Shown: positions 45,812 to 56,703, numbered from the stretch's first letter. The stretch: DNA of 64,000 nucleotides from Subtercola lobariae (GCF_014640255.1 NZ_BMGP01000005.1:1-64000), one strand, 5' to 3'. Notes: a model not told the origin generated them from the sequence alone. Numbers and translations are program-made.

Positions 45812-46435
45812 ATGGCTGAATACACCCTTCCAGATCTTCCCTACGACTACGCAGCTCTCGAGCCGCACATCAGTGCGAAGATCATGACGCTGCACCACGA
45901 CAAGCACCACGCGACCTACGTCGCCGGCGCCAACACCGCCATCGCAGGCATCAAAGAGGCGAGCGAATCAGGCAACCTCGGCGCCATCAACAAGCTCGAG
46001 AAAGACCTCGCCTTCAACCTGGGCGGTCACGTCAACCACTCGATCTTCTGGACCAACCTCACCCCTGAGACCCAGACCCCCGAGGGTGAGCTCGCTGCTG
46101 CCATCGACGACTCGTTCGGTTCGTTCGAGAAGTTCCAGGCCGCCTTCACGGCCGTCGCTCTCGGCGTGCAGGGCTCCGGTTGGGCCGTTCTCGGCTACGA
46201 CGTCATCGGTGGCAACATCGTGACCTTCCAGCTGTTTGACCAACAGAGCAACCTGCCCGCCGGCGTGGTTCCGCTCTTCATGCTCGACGTCTGGGAGCAC
46301 GCGTACTACCTCGACTACCTCAACGTTCGCGCCGACTACATCAAGGCCATCTGGAACATTGCGAACTGGTCGAACGTCGCCGCCCGCCTCGCTGCCGCGA
46401 AATCGCAGACCAACGGGCTGCTGGTACTGTCATAA
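45812..46435 (+). CDS. sodA: Superoxide dismutase [Mn]
   Basis: Dismutates superoxide in the cytosol. 207 residues of the Fe/Mn SOD family with [10 protein letters not shown] (first metal His), [12 protein letters not shown] (second His), and [11 protein letters not shown] (Asp and third His). FDQQSN has glutamine where the iron enzyme of M. tuberculosis has histidine, so manganese is inferred. ATG 45812 has AAGGAG 8 nt upstream and gives the standard N-terminus [12 protein letters not shown]. An in-frame GTG 45761 at the predicted mRNA 5' end would add a basic 17-residue extension. Located between whiA and gapA, followed by a strong hairpin. Confidence 0.95.
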   Translation: MAEYTLPDLPYDYAALEPHISAKIMTLHHDKHHATYVAGANTAIAGIKEASESGNLGAINKLEKDLAFNLGGHVNHSIFWTNLTPETQTPEGELAAAIDDSFGSFEKFQAAFTAVALGVQGSGWAVLGYDVIGGNIVTFQLFDQQSNLPAGVVPLFMLDVWEHAYYLDYLNVRADYIKAIWNIANWSNVAARLAAAKSQTNGLLVLS

Positions 46436-46457
46436 CTGAGCTTTACGCTCACTCGAT

Positions 46458-46491
46458 GGATGATCGGGCCCTCCCCGGAGGGCCCGCATCC
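46458..46491 (+). terminator. sodA terminator hairpin
   Basis: GGATG (46458-46462) and CATCC (46487-46491) flank CGGGCCCTCC (46465-46474) pairing with GGAGGGCCCG (46477-46486), giving a 15-bp stem with a small bulge. No T-run. Confidence 0.65.
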
Positions 46492-46518
46492 ACTCGCTGA
46501 TCCCCTCAGTTCAACTGA

Positions 46519-47574
<1,056 letters not shown>

Positions 47575-47583
47575 GCCAATGGT

Positions 47584-47606
47584 TTCGCCGGCCCTAGGCC
47601 GGCGAA
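47584..47606 (+). terminator. Perfect hairpin between gapA and pgk
   Basis: TTCGCCGGCC (47584-47593), loop CTA, GGCCGGCGAA (47597-47606). With no T-run and pgk starting 39 nt later, it may be a partial terminator or an mRNA processing/stability hairpin that lets gapA be expressed above pgk. Confidence 0.6.
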
Positions 47607-47645
47607 CACGAATAAATCCTCGAGCTCAGTTGGAGAAAACTAGAA

Positions 47646-48878
47646 GTGACGATACGAACCCTGGATTCCCTCGGGTCGCTCGCCGGTAAAACGGTCATCA
47701 TCAGATGCGACCTGAACGTGCCGTTGAAAGATGGCGTAATCACCGATGACGGGCGAGTTCGCGCGTCACTTCCCACGCTTCAAGCGTTAGCCGCTCAGGG
47801 CGCCAAGGTGGTTATTGTGAGCCACCTTGGCCGCCCCGACGGCGCGCCAGAAGCGAAGTACAGCCTGGCGCCCGTGGCGACCCGGCTCGCAGAGCTGCTT
47901 GATGCTCCCGTTGCGTTCGCCACCGATACCGTCGGTGCGAGTGCTCAGGATGCCGCGTCGAAGCTCAGAGCCAATTCAAGCGGTGACGGCCAGTTCCTTC
48001 TGCTCGAGAACTTGCGCTTCAATCCCGGCGAAACGGCCAAGACCGACGCCGATCGGCGTGCTTTCGCCGAAAGTCTGGTCGCAGCAGTTTCGGCCGATGC
48101 CTTCGTCTCCGACGGCTTCGGCGTGGTGCACCGCAAGCAGGCGAGCGTCTTCGAGCTTGCCGAACTGCTGCCGAGCGCAGCCGGTCTGCTCATCGAGACC
48201 GAGCTGAAGGTGCTCGATCAGCTGACCGAGACGCCCACGCGGCCGTATGCCGTCGTTCTCGGCGGTTCGAAGGTCTCTGACAAGCTCGGTGTCATCGGCC
48301 ACCTGCTGCCGAAGGTCGACACACTACTCATCGGCGGCGGCATGCTCTTCACGTTCCTGGCCGCTCAGGGCTACCAGGTGGGTGCGAGCCTGCTCGAGAA
48401 AGACCAGATCGACACGGTCAAGGGTTACCTCGAGAAAGCCACAGAGCTCGGCGTCACCATCGTGCTGCCGACTGACGTGGTGGTCGCCTCGAAGTTCGGT
48501 GCAGATGCCGAGCACACGGTCACGAGCGCGTCGACCATCGAAGAGACGCCGTTTGGAGCATCCGGTCTCGGTCTCGACATCGGCCCCGAAACGTCAGCGA
48601 CGTTCGCTGGCATCATCGAAGAGTCGCACACCGTGTTCTGGAACGGCCCGATGGGCGTTTTCGAACTCGAACCCTTTGCCGAGGGCACTCGTGCCGTTGC
48701 GGCGGCGCTCACCAAAGTCGACGGACTTGGCGTCGTCGGCGGTGGCGACTCGGCAGCGGCCGTGCGCGCCCTCGGATTCACCGACGATCAGTTCGGTCAC
48801 ATTTCTACGGGTGGCGGTGCCAGTCTCGAATTTCTCGAAGGCAAGCGTCTGCCCGGCCTGGAGGTTCTCGGATGGTAG
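47646..48878 (+). CDS. pgk: Phosphoglycerate kinase
   Basis: Transfers phosphate from 1,3-bisphosphoglycerate to ADP. 410 residues with the substrate-binding N-terminal region VIIRCDLNVPLKDG, SHLGRPDGAPEAKYSLAPV, LLENLRFNPGETAK, the hinge, and the nucleotide domain ending GGGDSAAAVRALG and STGGGASLEFLEGKRLPG. GTG start with GGAG upstream. Its end overlaps tpiA by 7 nt, so the two are translationally coupled. Confidence 0.96.
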   Translation: MTIRTLDSLGSLAGKTVIIRCDLNVPLKDGVITDDGRVRASLPTLQALAAQGAKVVIVSHLGRPDGAPEAKYSLAPVATRLAELLDAPVAFATDTVGASAQDAASKLRANSSGDGQFLLLENLRFNPGETAKTDADRRAFAESLVAAVSADAFVSDGFGVVHRKQASVFELAELLPSAAGLLIETELKVLDQLTETPTRPYAVVLGGSKVSDKLGVIGHLLPKVDTLLIGGGMLFTFLAAQGYQVGASLLEKDQIDTVKGYLEKATELGVTIVLPTDVVVASKFGADAEHTVTSASTIEETPFGASGLGLDIGPETSATFAGIIEESHTVFWNGPMGVFELEPFAEGTRAVAAALTKVDGLGVVGGGDSAAAVRALGFTDDQFGHISTGGGASLEFLEGKRLPGLEVLGW

Positions 48879-49663
48879 CCAGCACTCGTATTCCGCTCAT
48901 TGCGGGCAACTGGAAGATGAACCTCGACCACTTGCAGTCGATCGCCTTCGTGCAGAAGCTGGCGTGGAGTCTGAAAGACGCCAGCCACGACTACTCCGAC
49001 GTCGAGGTGGCGATTTTTCCGCCGTTCACCGACCTGCGTTCGGTGCAGACGCTGATCTCGGCCGACAAGCTCGAACTGGCTTACGGCGGGCAAGATCTTT
49101 CGGCAGCCGATTCAGGCGCTTACACGGGCGAGATCTCGGGTCAGTTCTTGGCCAAGCTCGACTGCCAGTACGTCATCATCGGGCACTCCGAGCGACGCAC
49201 GATGCACCACGAGACCGATGAGGTTGTTGCTGCCAAGGTGGCAGCGGCCCTGAAGCACGGGCTCGTTCCGGTGATCTGCGTGGGGGAGACCGCCGAAGAC
49301 CTCGAGAAGTTCGGGCCGAGTGCGGTTCCTGTTTCTCAACTCAAGGGTGCGCTCACGGGTGTGCCAGCCGACGCGAACATCGTGGTGGCCTATGAGCCGG
49401 TCTGGGCCATCGGCTCGGGCCAGGCCGCGACCCCCGATCAGGCCGAGGCTGTGTGCGCCGCGTTGCGGGCGGAGCTTGCCTCGACGTTGAGCGACGACAC
49501 AGCGGCGGCCACGCGCATCCTGTACGGCGGCTCGGTGAAATCGGGCAACATCGCCGGCTTCATGCGTGAGCCGAACGTCGATGGTGCCCTCGTCGGTGGC
49601 GCCAGTCTTGACCTCGACGAGTTCAGTGCCATCGTGCGGTACAAAAGGCACGTCGGCGTATAG
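48872..49663 (+). CDS. tpiA: Triosephosphate isomerase
   Basis: Interconverts dihydroxyacetone phosphate and glyceraldehyde 3-phosphate. 263-residue TIM barrel: IAGNWKMNLDH (catalytic Lys), IIGHSERRTMHHETDEVV (catalytic His), VVAYEPVWAIGSGQAATPDQAE (catalytic Glu and loop 6), and ILYGGSVKSGN phosphate site. ATG 48872 lies inside the end of pgk. Length typical. Confidence 0.96.
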   Translation: MVASTRIPLIAGNWKMNLDHLQSIAFVQKLAWSLKDASHDYSDVEVAIFPPFTDLRSVQTLISADKLELAYGGQDLSAADSGAYTGEISGQFLAKLDCQYVIIGHSERRTMHHETDEVVAAKVAAALKHGLVPVICVGETAEDLEKFGPSAVPVSQLKGALTGVPADANIVVAYEPVWAIGSGQAATPDQAEAVCAALRAELASTLSDDTAAATRILYGGSVKSGNIAGFMREPNVDGALVGGASLDLDEFSAIVRYKRHVGV

Positions 49664-49725
49664 AGGTATACTTGCTTTGGTCTTTGGGGGGCGAGTCGTT
49701 CCCTGTGTGTTGTGAAAGGTAATCC

Positions 49726-49977
49726 GTGCAAATCCTTCAAGTCGTTCTTCAGGTGCTTGTCGGCATTACCAGCCTGCTTCTGACTTTGCTGATTCTGCTG
49801 CACCGCGGTCGCGGTGGCGGTTTGTCAGACATGTTCGGTGGCGGCGTCACATCCAACCTCGGTGCGTCAGGTGTCGCAGAACGCAACCTGAACCGCATTA
49901 CGGTGATTCTCGGGCTCATTTGGGTGCTTTCCATTGTGGTGCTCGGGCTCATCACCAAATTCGATACCGGCAATTAG
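49726..49977 (+). CDS. secG: Preprotein translocase subunit SecG
   Basis: Accessory membrane subunit of SecYEG. 83 residues with two transmembrane segments (about 5-25 and 55-77) joined by a cytosolic loop containing HRGRGGGLSDMFGGG, the hallmark SecG loop. GTG 49726 follows GAAAGG. TATACT at 49667-49672 is a possible -10 just after tpiA, so it may have its own promoter besides read-through. Confidence 0.92.
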   Translation: MQILQVVLQVLVGITSLLLTLLILLHRGRGGGLSDMFGGGVTSNLGASGVAERNLNRITVILGLIWVLSIVVLGLITKFDTGN

Positions 49978-49986
49978 GGGAATTCC

Positions 49987-50358
49987 ATGGCATCAGGTGG
50001 CAGTGCAATTCGAGGATCACGCGTCGGCGCGGGGCCTATGGGCGAGCAAGACCGCGGCTACCACGCCGATCGCATCAAGATCTCGTACTGGGATGCCCTT
50101 GGCAACGAGACGGTGCGGTACTTCGCAGCCAACCTGCCCTCTGAAGAGATTCCCGAGACCATCGACTCACCGCAGTCGGGTCTTCCGGCCGGCCGCGACC
50201 AGCTGAACCCGCCCTCGGTCGCGAAGCTCGAGCCGTACAAGACCCACCTCGCCTACGTCAAAGAGCGTCGCACCGAAGAAGAAGCCGCTCAGCTGCTCGA
50301 AGACGCCCTCGCGCAACTCCGCGCACGTCGCGGCACCGCGGTTCCCGCTACAAACTAG
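49987..50358 (+). CDS. rbpA: RNA polymerase-binding protein RbpA
   Basis: Actinobacteria-specific activator that binds RNA polymerase and group 1/2 sigma factors and stabilises open complexes. 123 residues: N-terminal tail with the core-binding RGSRVGAG (~residues 9-16), a central beta domain (DRIKISYWDALGNETVRYFAANL), a basic linker, and the C-terminal sigma-interaction helices VKERRTEEEAAQLLEDALAQLRARRG. The cysteines of the central domain in streptomycete and mycobacterial forms are missing. ATG follows GGGGAATTCC. A strong terminator comes next. Confidence 0.92.
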   Translation: MASGGSAIRGSRVGAGPMGEQDRGYHADRIKISYWDALGNETVRYFAANLPSEEIPETIDSPQSGLPAGRDQLNPPSVAKLEPYKTHLAYVKERRTEEEAAQLLEDALAQLRARRGTAVPATN

Positions 50359-50365
50359 CTCTCAT

Positions 50366-50404
50366 CGAAGAAGGCCGCATCCATCACGGGTGCGGCCTTC
50401 TTCG
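50366..50404 (+). terminator. rbpA terminator
   Basis: CGAAGAAGGCCGCA (50366-50379) pairs over 14 bp with TGCGGCCTTCTTCG (50391-50404). T-rich bases in the descending arm and CGCCTTTT soon after support intrinsic termination. Confidence 0.8.
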
Positions 50405-50420
50405 TCACGCATCGCCTTTT

Positions 50421-50482
50421 GTGAGCCCGTTATGGCGAGTTGAGTCCGGTACACCGGGCTCAACTCGCCGCAACAGGCTCAC
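50421..50482. repeat. 62-bp nested palindrome, copy B
   Basis: Outer arms GTGAGCCCGTT (50421-50431) and AACAGGCTCAC (50472-50482) pair at 10 of 11 places; inner arms GGCGAGTTGAG (50434-50444) and CTCAACTCGCC (50459-50469) pair over 11 bp. It lies between the rbpA terminator and the convergent pgl gene. Same length and arm positions as copies A and C. Confidence 0.75.
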
Positions 50483-50517
50483 TCAGTGCGGCAATGCAAC
50501 GGCAGTGCAGTGGCAGC

Positions 50518-51288
50518 TCAGTAGGAGGGGGCGATGAGGTTCTCGGGCACTTCGGCGGCCGCCTCGCGGTCGACGAAGAAGACGGTGCGCTTTCGGCCCT
50601 CGGCTCCTGCGACGGGAACCTCGTCGACGCTTGCCCCTGCGAGGGCGAGGCCGAGCGCTGAGGCCTTGTCTGCGCCCGCGAGTACAAGCCAGATGCGGTC
50701 GGCCGACTGGATGACCGGGAGCGTCAGGCTGATGCGTAGCGGCGGCGGCTTGGGGGAGTTGCGCACCGAAACCACGGTCGCGTCTCGTACCGTGATGCCC
50801 TGCATTCCGGGAAAGAGCGACGCGATGTGCCCGTCGGGGCCCACCCCGAGAAACAGAATGTCGAAGCGCGGGTAGAGTGCGGCATCCGGAGCGAAGGCGG
50901 CCAGCTCACGAGCGTAGGCCGCCGCCGCCTCATCGAGATCGGCGATGTCGTCGCTCGACGCCATCGGGTGAATCTTCGCCTCATCGACCGGAATATGGTC
51001 GAGCAACGCCTCGCGCGCCTGCAGTTCATTACGATCAGGGCTGTTCTTCTCGACAAAACGCTCGTCGCCCCACCAGAAGTGGATGCGCTGCCACTCGACG
51101 TTCGTCTGCGCGGGCGAATTGCGAATGGCCACCATCAGGTCGGTATTGACGCTTCCGCCGCTCAGTACCACATGCGCTTCATCGAATTCATCGAGAATGT
51201 CGATGATCTTGGTGATGAACCGAGCGGCGACCGCCCCGGCTAACGATGCTTTGTCGGCATGAACGAGAACGCGACGATCGGTTGTCAT
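50518..51288 (-). CDS. pgl: 6-phosphogluconolactonase
   Basis: Hydrolyses 6-phosphogluconolactone in the oxidative pentose phosphate pathway. 256 residues (DevB/NagB fold) with VVLSGGSVNTDLM phosphate loop, FWWGDERFVEKNSPDRNE and ILFLGVGPDGHIASLFPG including the catalytic His. It is the last gene of the minus-strand operon, 95 nt behind opcA, and a TGGAA lies just before the ATG. Confidence 0.94.
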   Translation of the reverse strand: MTTDRRVLVHADKASLAGAVAARFITKIIDILDEFDEAHVVLSGGSVNTDLMVAIRNSPAQTNVEWQRIHFWWGDERFVEKNSPDRNELQAREALLDHIPVDEAKIHPMASSDDIADLDEAAAAYARELAAFAPDAALYPRFDILFLGVGPDGHIASLFPGMQGITVRDATVVSVRNSPKPPPLRISLTLPVIQSADRIWLVLAGADKASALGLALAGASVDEVPVAGAEGRKRTVFFVDREAAAEVPENLIAPSY

Positions 51289-51383
51289 TGATTCCAGCTT
51301 TCGAAGGCGGTCGAACAGGGTGGCGCAGGTGTAAAGCGAGTGCGGGCGATGCTAGTCGCGTGAAGCGGATGTTCGTACGAGTC

Positions 51384-52376
51384 TTACTGCCTGACGATGC
51401 TGATCACACCCGTGTCAAGGCTCACATTCGTCGACGCGAACAGCTCGGCAAGACCGACTGAGATCACGTCACCGTAGAGGTCGTCGGGGTCGAGGCGGCG
51501 CAGTTCTTCAGCGAGGCAGTCGCGGAGGTTGCGGCGCGGCAGCGAGAGGTCGTGGGTGGGCTGGTTCGGCTGAATCAGCGTGGCCACGTTCGGAATCTCG
51601 CGGGTGAGGTCGATAGTGCCCGATTCGCGAACCAGCTTGACGCTGTGAATGCCACTCGAGCCGTTCGCGCGCTTCGTGAGCCCGTAGGTGACCGGCGCCT
51701 GCAGCTGATGCCCGAGCCAGGCGGCGAGCAGCAGCGTGGAGGGGGAGTCCGACGCACCCTGCACCTCGACCGCGGTGACTGGCTCGTACGGTGGCTGGTC
51801 GAGTACGGCGGCGAGTTGCGCGCGCCAGAGGGTCAAGCGCGTCCACGCGAAGTCGGTGTCACCGGGGGCATAGGTCTCCGAGAGCCGCACGAGCGACTCG
51901 ACCGGGTTCGGATGGTTCGCAGCATCCGTAATGCGGCGGTGAGCGATGCGCCCGAGACTCGAGGTCGAGGCCTTCTCGGGCGATTCGCCCGGCCACCAGA
52001 CCACGACGGGGGCGTCGGGCAGCAACAGACCGGTGACCAGACCTTCTTCGTCGGTCGCCGCAGCGCCGTATGCTTTCAGCAGCACGACCTCGCTCGCGCC
52101 GGCGTCGCCGCCGACCCGAATCTGGGCGTCGAGCCGGGCTCCTCGCCCGGTGCGCAGGCCGTCAGACTCGCTGTCGGTCGATACCACGATGACGCGCATC
52201 GGATGCTCGCGCGAGGCGTCATTGGCGGCCTCGATGGCCTCCTCTTCATGCCCCAGGCTCGTGCGAATCACCAAGGTCAGAACGCGCCCGAGGGCGACAG
52301 CGCCGCCCTCTTCGCGAATCTTGACGAGTGCCTTCGAGATCTTGCTGGTATTGGTGTCAGGAAAATCGACGATCAT
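51384..52376 (-). CDS. opcA: Glucose-6-phosphate dehydrogenase assembly protein OpcA
   Basis: Actinobacterial/cyanobacterial allosteric helper of G6PDH. 330 residues; opens MIVDFPDTNTSKISKALVKIREEGG and contains VVWWPGESPEKAS and RITDAANHPNPVESLVRLSETYAPGDTDFAWTRLTLWRAQLAAVLDQPPYEPV, the best conserved part. It overlaps zwf by 4 nt (ATGA), which fits production in step with the enzyme it serves. Confidence 0.94.
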   Translation of the reverse strand: MIVDFPDTNTSKISKALVKIREEGGAVALGRVLTLVIRTSLGHEEEAIEAANDASREHPMRVIVVSTDSESDGLRTGRGARLDAQIRVGGDAGASEVVLLKAYGAAATDEEGLVTGLLLPDAPVVVWWPGESPEKASTSSLGRIAHRRITDAANHPNPVESLVRLSETYAPGDTDFAWTRLTLWRAQLAAVLDQPPYEPVTAVEVQGASDSPSTLLLAAWLGHQLQAPVTYGLTKRANGSSGIHSVKLVRESGTIDLTREIPNVATLIQPNQPTHDLSLPRRNLRDCLAEELRRLDPDDLYGDVISVGLAELFASTNVSLDTGVISIVRQ

Positions 52377-53914
52377 GGACGTCTCCAGGTTCTACCGTCA
52401 CGGGCGAGTAATTCATCAGCTGATTCGGGGCCCCAGGTACCGGGCCGGTACTGGTCGGGTTGCCCCTGCGTCGCCCAGTATTCTTCGATCGGGTCGAGAA
52501 TCTTCCACGACAGCTCGACCTCTTGGTGGCGGGGGAAGAGCGGCGGCTCGCCGAGCAGCACATCGAGAATGAGTCGCTCATATGCCTCGGGGCTTGCCTC
52601 GGTGAAAGCGTGGCCGTAGCCGAAGTCCATGGTCACGTCGCGCACTTGCACGCCGGCACCGGGAACCTTCGAGCCGAACCGAATGGTCACACCCTCGTCG
52701 GGCTGCACTCGAATGACGAGCGCGTTCTGGCCGAGTTCCGACGTCTGCGCCTCAGCGAAGAGGTGCTGGGGTGCCCGCTTGAACACCACCGCGATCTCGG
52801 TGACGCGGCGGCCGAGCCGCTTGCCAGCACGCAGGTAGAACGGCACGCCGGCCCAGCGGCGGGTGCCGATGTCGAGCCGAACCGCCGCATAGGTCTCGGT
52901 GGTCGACTCGGGGTTCATGCCGTCTTCTTCGAGAAAGCCGGGAACGAACTCGCCGCCCTGCCACCCCGTCGAATACTGCCCCCGAGCGGTCGAGGCGCTG
53001 AGGTCTTTCGGCTGTTTGACAGCTGCCAGCACCTTCTCTTTCTCGGCGCGCAGATCGGAGGCGTTGAACGAAATCGGCTCTTCCATGGCCGTCAGAGCCA
53101 TCAGCTGCAGCAAGTGATTCTGAATCACGTCACGAGCCGCGCCAATGCCGTCGTAGTAACCGGCCCGACCGCCCACACCGATGTCTTCGGCCATAGTGAT
53201 CTGTACGTGGTCTACGTAGTTGCCGTTCCAGATGGGTTCGTAGAGCTGGTTCGCGAAGCGAAGCGCGAGAATGTTCTGCACCGTCTCTTTGCCGAGGTAG
53301 TGGTCGATGCGAAAAACGTCATCGGGCGCGAAGACCGACTCGACCACATCGTTCAGCTCACGAGCCGTCTTCAGGTCGCTGCCGAACGGCTTCTCGATGA
53401 CTACTCGACGCCACTGCCCGGGCTGCGGATGCGCCAGGCCCGAGCGTCGCAGCTGCTCGGTGACCAACGGAAACGCCTTCGGCGGAATCGACAGATAAAA
53501 CGCATAGTTGCCCTTGGTGCCGCGCACCGAATCGAGCTCGGCAATGGTGTCTTTCAGGCTCTCGAACGCAGAGTCGTCATCGAATTCACCCGAGACGAAG
53601 CGGATGCCCTCCGAAAGTTGACGCCAGACCTCTTCGTCGAACGGGGTGCGCGCATATTCCTTGACGGCGTCGTGCACCACGCGTTCGAAGTCTTGATCTT
53701 GCCAGTCTCGCCGCGCAAAACCCACGAGCGAGAAGCCTGGCGGCAAGAGACCTCGGTTCGCCAGGTCGTAGACCGCCGGCATCAGCTTCTTACGTGACAG
53801 GTCGCCGGTCACACCGAAGATTATCAGGCCGCTGGGGCCCGCGATTCGGTTTAGCCGCCGGTCGGTCGGAAGTCTGAGGGGGTTGTAATCCGGAGTGATT
53901 TCTACCGGTGACAT
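52373..53914 (-). CDS. zwf: Glucose-6-phosphate 1-dehydrogenase
   Basis: First step of the oxidative pentose phosphate pathway, producing NADPH. 513 residues: N-terminal IIFGVTGDLSRKKLMPAVYDL (NADP fold), the catalytic RIDHYLGKETVQN, VIEKPFGSDL, and the sugar-binding YLRAGKRLGRR. ATG 53914 is chosen for its AAGGAG 4 nt upstream and for matching family length; the frame runs 13 codons further upstream without a signal. Coupled to opcA. Confidence 0.95.
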   Translation of the reverse strand: MSPVEITPDYNPLRLPTDRRLNRIAGPSGLIIFGVTGDLSRKKLMPAVYDLANRGLLPPGFSLVGFARRDWQDQDFERVVHDAVKEYARTPFDEEVWRQLSEGIRFVSGEFDDDSAFESLKDTIAELDSVRGTKGNYAFYLSIPPKAFPLVTEQLRRSGLAHPQPGQWRRVVIEKPFGSDLKTARELNDVVESVFAPDDVFRIDHYLGKETVQNILALRFANQLYEPIWNGNYVDHVQITMAEDIGVGGRAGYYDGIGAARDVIQNHLLQLMALTAMEEPISFNASDLRAEKEKVLAAVKQPKDLSASTARGQYSTGWQGGEFVPGFLEEDGMNPESTTETYAAVRLDIGTRRWAGVPFYLRAGKRLGRRVTEIAVVFKRAPQHLFAEAQTSELGQNALVIRVQPDEGVTIRFGSKVPGAGVQVRDVTMDFGYGHAFTEASPEAYERLILDVLLGEPPLFPRHQEVELSWKILDPIEEYWATQGQPDQYRPGTWGPESADELLARDGRTWRRP

Positions 53915-53962
53915 CGTGCTCCTTGCGAGTGGTGCGCCGCGTGAACAGCGCACCTGAGGTGT

Positions 53963-55573
53963 TCAGTTGAGTGAGTCGAACAGACTGGTCACGTTGGCGG
54001 CCGGGTCGGTGAGGTTCAGGCGCAGCACCGGTCGGCTGTGCTGCTCGAGAACGCTGGCGTCGCCCGCCGCTTGAGCCTGGATGAGCTGGCCCAAGGTGAA
54101 CGGCCGGTCGGGTACCTCGAGGTCGATGCTCGGGGTCTCAGTGATCTGCACGAACACGCCGACAGCCGGGCCGCCTTTGTGGAACTGACCGGTGGAGTGC
54201 AGAAAGCGCGGCCCCCAGCCGAAGGTGACCGGCCGGTCGATCTTCGAGGCGAAAGCGTCTCGCAGCTCGGCCAGTTGGGGCAGAGCGACGCGGTCGACGT
54301 AGGCCTGAATCGACACGTAGCCGTCAGACGGCGTATCGGAGAGCAGGCGTTCGATGGCCGCGGCGACGGTCTCGACGCCGGTGGTGATCGATGCGGTACC
54401 GCGAACCTCGATGCCGTTGTCGGTGAATGCGGGCGCTTCGGGTTCGGGCCGGGCATCCAGCAGCCCCCGTGTGGCGACCTTGGCCGATTCGACGTCGGGC
54501 TGATCGAACGGGTTAATGCCGAGCAAGCGACCGGCGACGGCGACCGCGTATTCCCAGGTGAGAATGAGGCCACCGAGCGAACCACTCATCAGAATCTCGC
54601 CGTCGTGCCGGTTCTGCGGCAGCAGGTGAAACTGATCGGCTTCGTTGACGAGACGAACGATCTGCAGGTCGGGCAGGTGCTCACCGATTTCGGGGGAGTG
54701 CACGTCGAGAACCACGGGCAGCAGGCCGCGACCGAGCTTTCCGGTGGACTCTGCAACGAGCTGCTCGGCCCAGTCGGCGAACCCGACGATGTGCGTGCCG
54801 TCAGCGACGATGCCGAGTTTGTTCTTCAGCGGTGCGCTGCCGGCGATGGCCGCGCCCAGAATGAGGGCGGGGTTGTCGACGTCGTCGGTCGAGAGGTAGA
54901 GCTGAATCGCGTCGGCCTCGTCGAGCAGCTCGCCGATGTTGACGCCGGCCAGCCCCGACGGAACCAGACCGAAAGCGGTGAGCGCCGAGTACCGGCCGCC
55001 CACGTTCGGGTCGGCCGTGAAGACCCGGTAGCCGGCCTCGTGCGCAGACGCTTCGAGCGGCGAACCCGGGTCGGTGACCACGATGATGCGGCCCTTCGGG
55101 TCGACACCCACTTCGCGAAACGCCTTCTCGTAGATGCGCCGCTGGCTGTCGGTTTCGACCGTCGACCCCGACTTCGATGACACGACGAGAGCACTGGTCG
55201 CGAGGCGATCAGCGAGAGCGGCCTCGACCTGGCCCGGCGCAGTGGAGTCGAGCACGGTCAGCTCGATACCGGCTGTTCTCGTGATGACCTCGGGGGCGAG
55301 TGACGACCCACCCATGCCCGCCAGAACGATGTGGTCGACGCCGGCGGCGAGCAGATTATCCCGCAGCTGCTCGATCTCGGCGACCAAGGGCCTTGAAACC
55401 GAGACCACTTCGGTGAAGCCGAGCCGAATCGACGCCTCGGCTTCGGCCTCAGGGCCCCAGAGTGCGGGGTCTTGGGCCGTGATGCCCGAGGCAACAAGGT
55501 CTTCGACCAGGGTGGGAACGGTGGCTTCGACGACCGCTTTCACGGCCCCCGAAACGTGGATCTTAACGCTCAC
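53963..55573 (-). CDS. pgi: Glucose-6-phosphate isomerase
   Basis: Interconverts glucose 6-phosphate and fructose 6-phosphate. 536 residues with two SIS-type sugar-isomerase subdomains: [48 protein letters not shown] in the first and [32 protein letters not shown] in the second; it resembles the Pgi half of bifunctional transaldolase/Pgi proteins rather than the long E. coli type. GTG 55573 overlaps the tal stop by 4 nt (GTGA), so tal and pgi are coupled. Confidence 0.9.
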   Translation of the reverse strand: MSVKIHVSGAVKAVVEATVPTLVEDLVASGITAQDPALWGPEAEAEASIRLGFTEVVSVSRPLVAEIEQLRDNLLAAGVDHIVLAGMGGSSLAPEVITRTAGIELTVLDSTAPGQVEAALADRLATSALVVSSKSGSTVETDSQRRIYEKAFREVGVDPKGRIIVVTDPGSPLEASAHEAGYRVFTADPNVGGRYSALTAFGLVPSGLAGVNIGELLDEADAIQLYLSTDDVDNPALILGAAIAGSAPLKNKLGIVADGTHIVGFADWAEQLVAESTGKLGRGLLPVVLDVHSPEIGEHLPDLQIVRLVNEADQFHLLPQNRHDGEILMSGSLGGLILTWEYAVAVAGRLLGINPFDQPDVESAKVATRGLLDARPEPEAPAFTDNGIEVRGTASITTGVETVAAAIERLLSDTPSDGYVSIQAYVDRVALPQLAELRDAFASKIDRPVTFGWGPRFLHSTGQFHKGGPAVGVFVQITETPSIDLEVPDRPFTLGQLIQAQAAGDASVLEQHSRPVLRLNLTDPAANVTSLFDSLN

Positions 55574-56703
55574 GCGTTGTCGCCCTTCGCGGCGTCAAGC
55601 GCCGTCTGCACGGTTTCGAGCAGCTCGGTCCACGACACGATGAACTTCTCGACGCCCTCTTTTTCGAGCAGCTCGGTGACCTCGGCGTAGGAGATGCCTT
55701 GCGCTGCAATCGCGTCGAGCACCTTGTTCGCCGCAGCGTAGCTGCCTGCGATGGTGTTGCCCGTGATCACGCCATGATCGAAAGTCGCGTCAAGCGTCTT
55801 CTCGGGCATGGTGTTGACCACCTCGGGGGCGGCGAGCTCGGTCACGTAGAGCGTGTCGGGCAGCGACGGGTCTTTGACGCCGGTCGAGGCCCAGAGCGGG
55901 CGCTGCTTGTTGGCGCCTGCCTCGAGCAGAACCTTCGCGCGCTCGGTGGTGAAGGCCTGCTCGTAGACCTCGTAGGCGAGCTGTGCGTTGGCGACGCCGG
56001 CCTTGCTCTTCAGCGCGAGTGCTTCGTCGGTGCCGATGGCCACAAGGCGCTTGTCGATCTCGGTGTCGACCCGCGACACGAAGAACGATGCAACAGAGTG
56101 GATGCCCGACAGATCGATTCCGGCCTCTTGAGCCTTCTCGAGCCCGGCCAGGTACGCGTTGATGACGTCGCGGTAGCGCTCGAGGCTGAAGATCAGCGTC
56201 ACGTTCACACTGATGCCAGCGGCGATGGTCGCGGTGATCGCGGTCAGACCCTCGATGGTCGCAGGAATCTTGATGAGAACGTTCTCTTTGTTGACCTTGT
56301 CGTAAAGCTCTTTGGCCTGCTTGATGGTCTTCTCGGCGTCGTTCGCGAAGCCCGGCTCGACCTCGATCGACACACGGCCGTCGAACCCGTTGGTGGCGTC
56401 GTAGACCGGCTTGAAGATGTCGCAGCCGTGGGCGACATCGCTCGTGGTGATCTCGAACACCGACTCGGTGACGTTCTTGCCCGCCGCGGCGAGCTCACGA
56501 ACCTGCTCGTCGTAGGCCTCGCCCTTGGCAAGAGCCGAAGCGAAGATCGACGGGTTGGTGGTGACACCCACCACGTTCTTCTCTGCAATGAGCTTCTGCA
56601 GGTTGTCGGTGCGCAGGCGCTCGCGCGAGAGGTCGTCGAGCCAGATGCTGACTCCGACGGCCGAGAGCTGAGCGGTGGGGGTGGTGATTTCTGTGTCTGT
56701 CAC
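55570..56703 (-). CDS. tal: Transaldolase
   Basis: Moves a dihydroxyacetone unit between sugar phosphates in the non-oxidative pentose phosphate pathway. 377 residues, TIM barrel of the actinobacterial type: [36 protein letters not shown], the Schiff-base lysine in [12 protein letters not shown], and [35 protein letters not shown] 56703 with AAGGAG upstream. Next to tkt and coupled to pgi. Confidence 0.95.
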   Translation of the reverse strand: MTDTEITTPTAQLSAVGVSIWLDDLSRERLRTDNLQKLIAEKNVVGVTTNPSIFASALAKGEAYDEQVRELAAAGKNVTESVFEITTSDVAHGCDIFKPVYDATNGFDGRVSIEVEPGFANDAEKTIKQAKELYDKVNKENVLIKIPATIEGLTAITATIAAGISVNVTLIFSLERYRDVINAYLAGLEKAQEAGIDLSGIHSVASFFVSRVDTEIDKRLVAIGTDEALALKSKAGVANAQLAYEVYEQAFTTERAKVLLEAGANKQRPLWASTGVKDPSLPDTLYVTELAAPEVVNTMPEKTLDATFDHGVITGNTIAGSYAAANKVLDAIAAQGISYAEVTELLEKEGVEKFIVSWTELLETVQTALDAAKGDNA

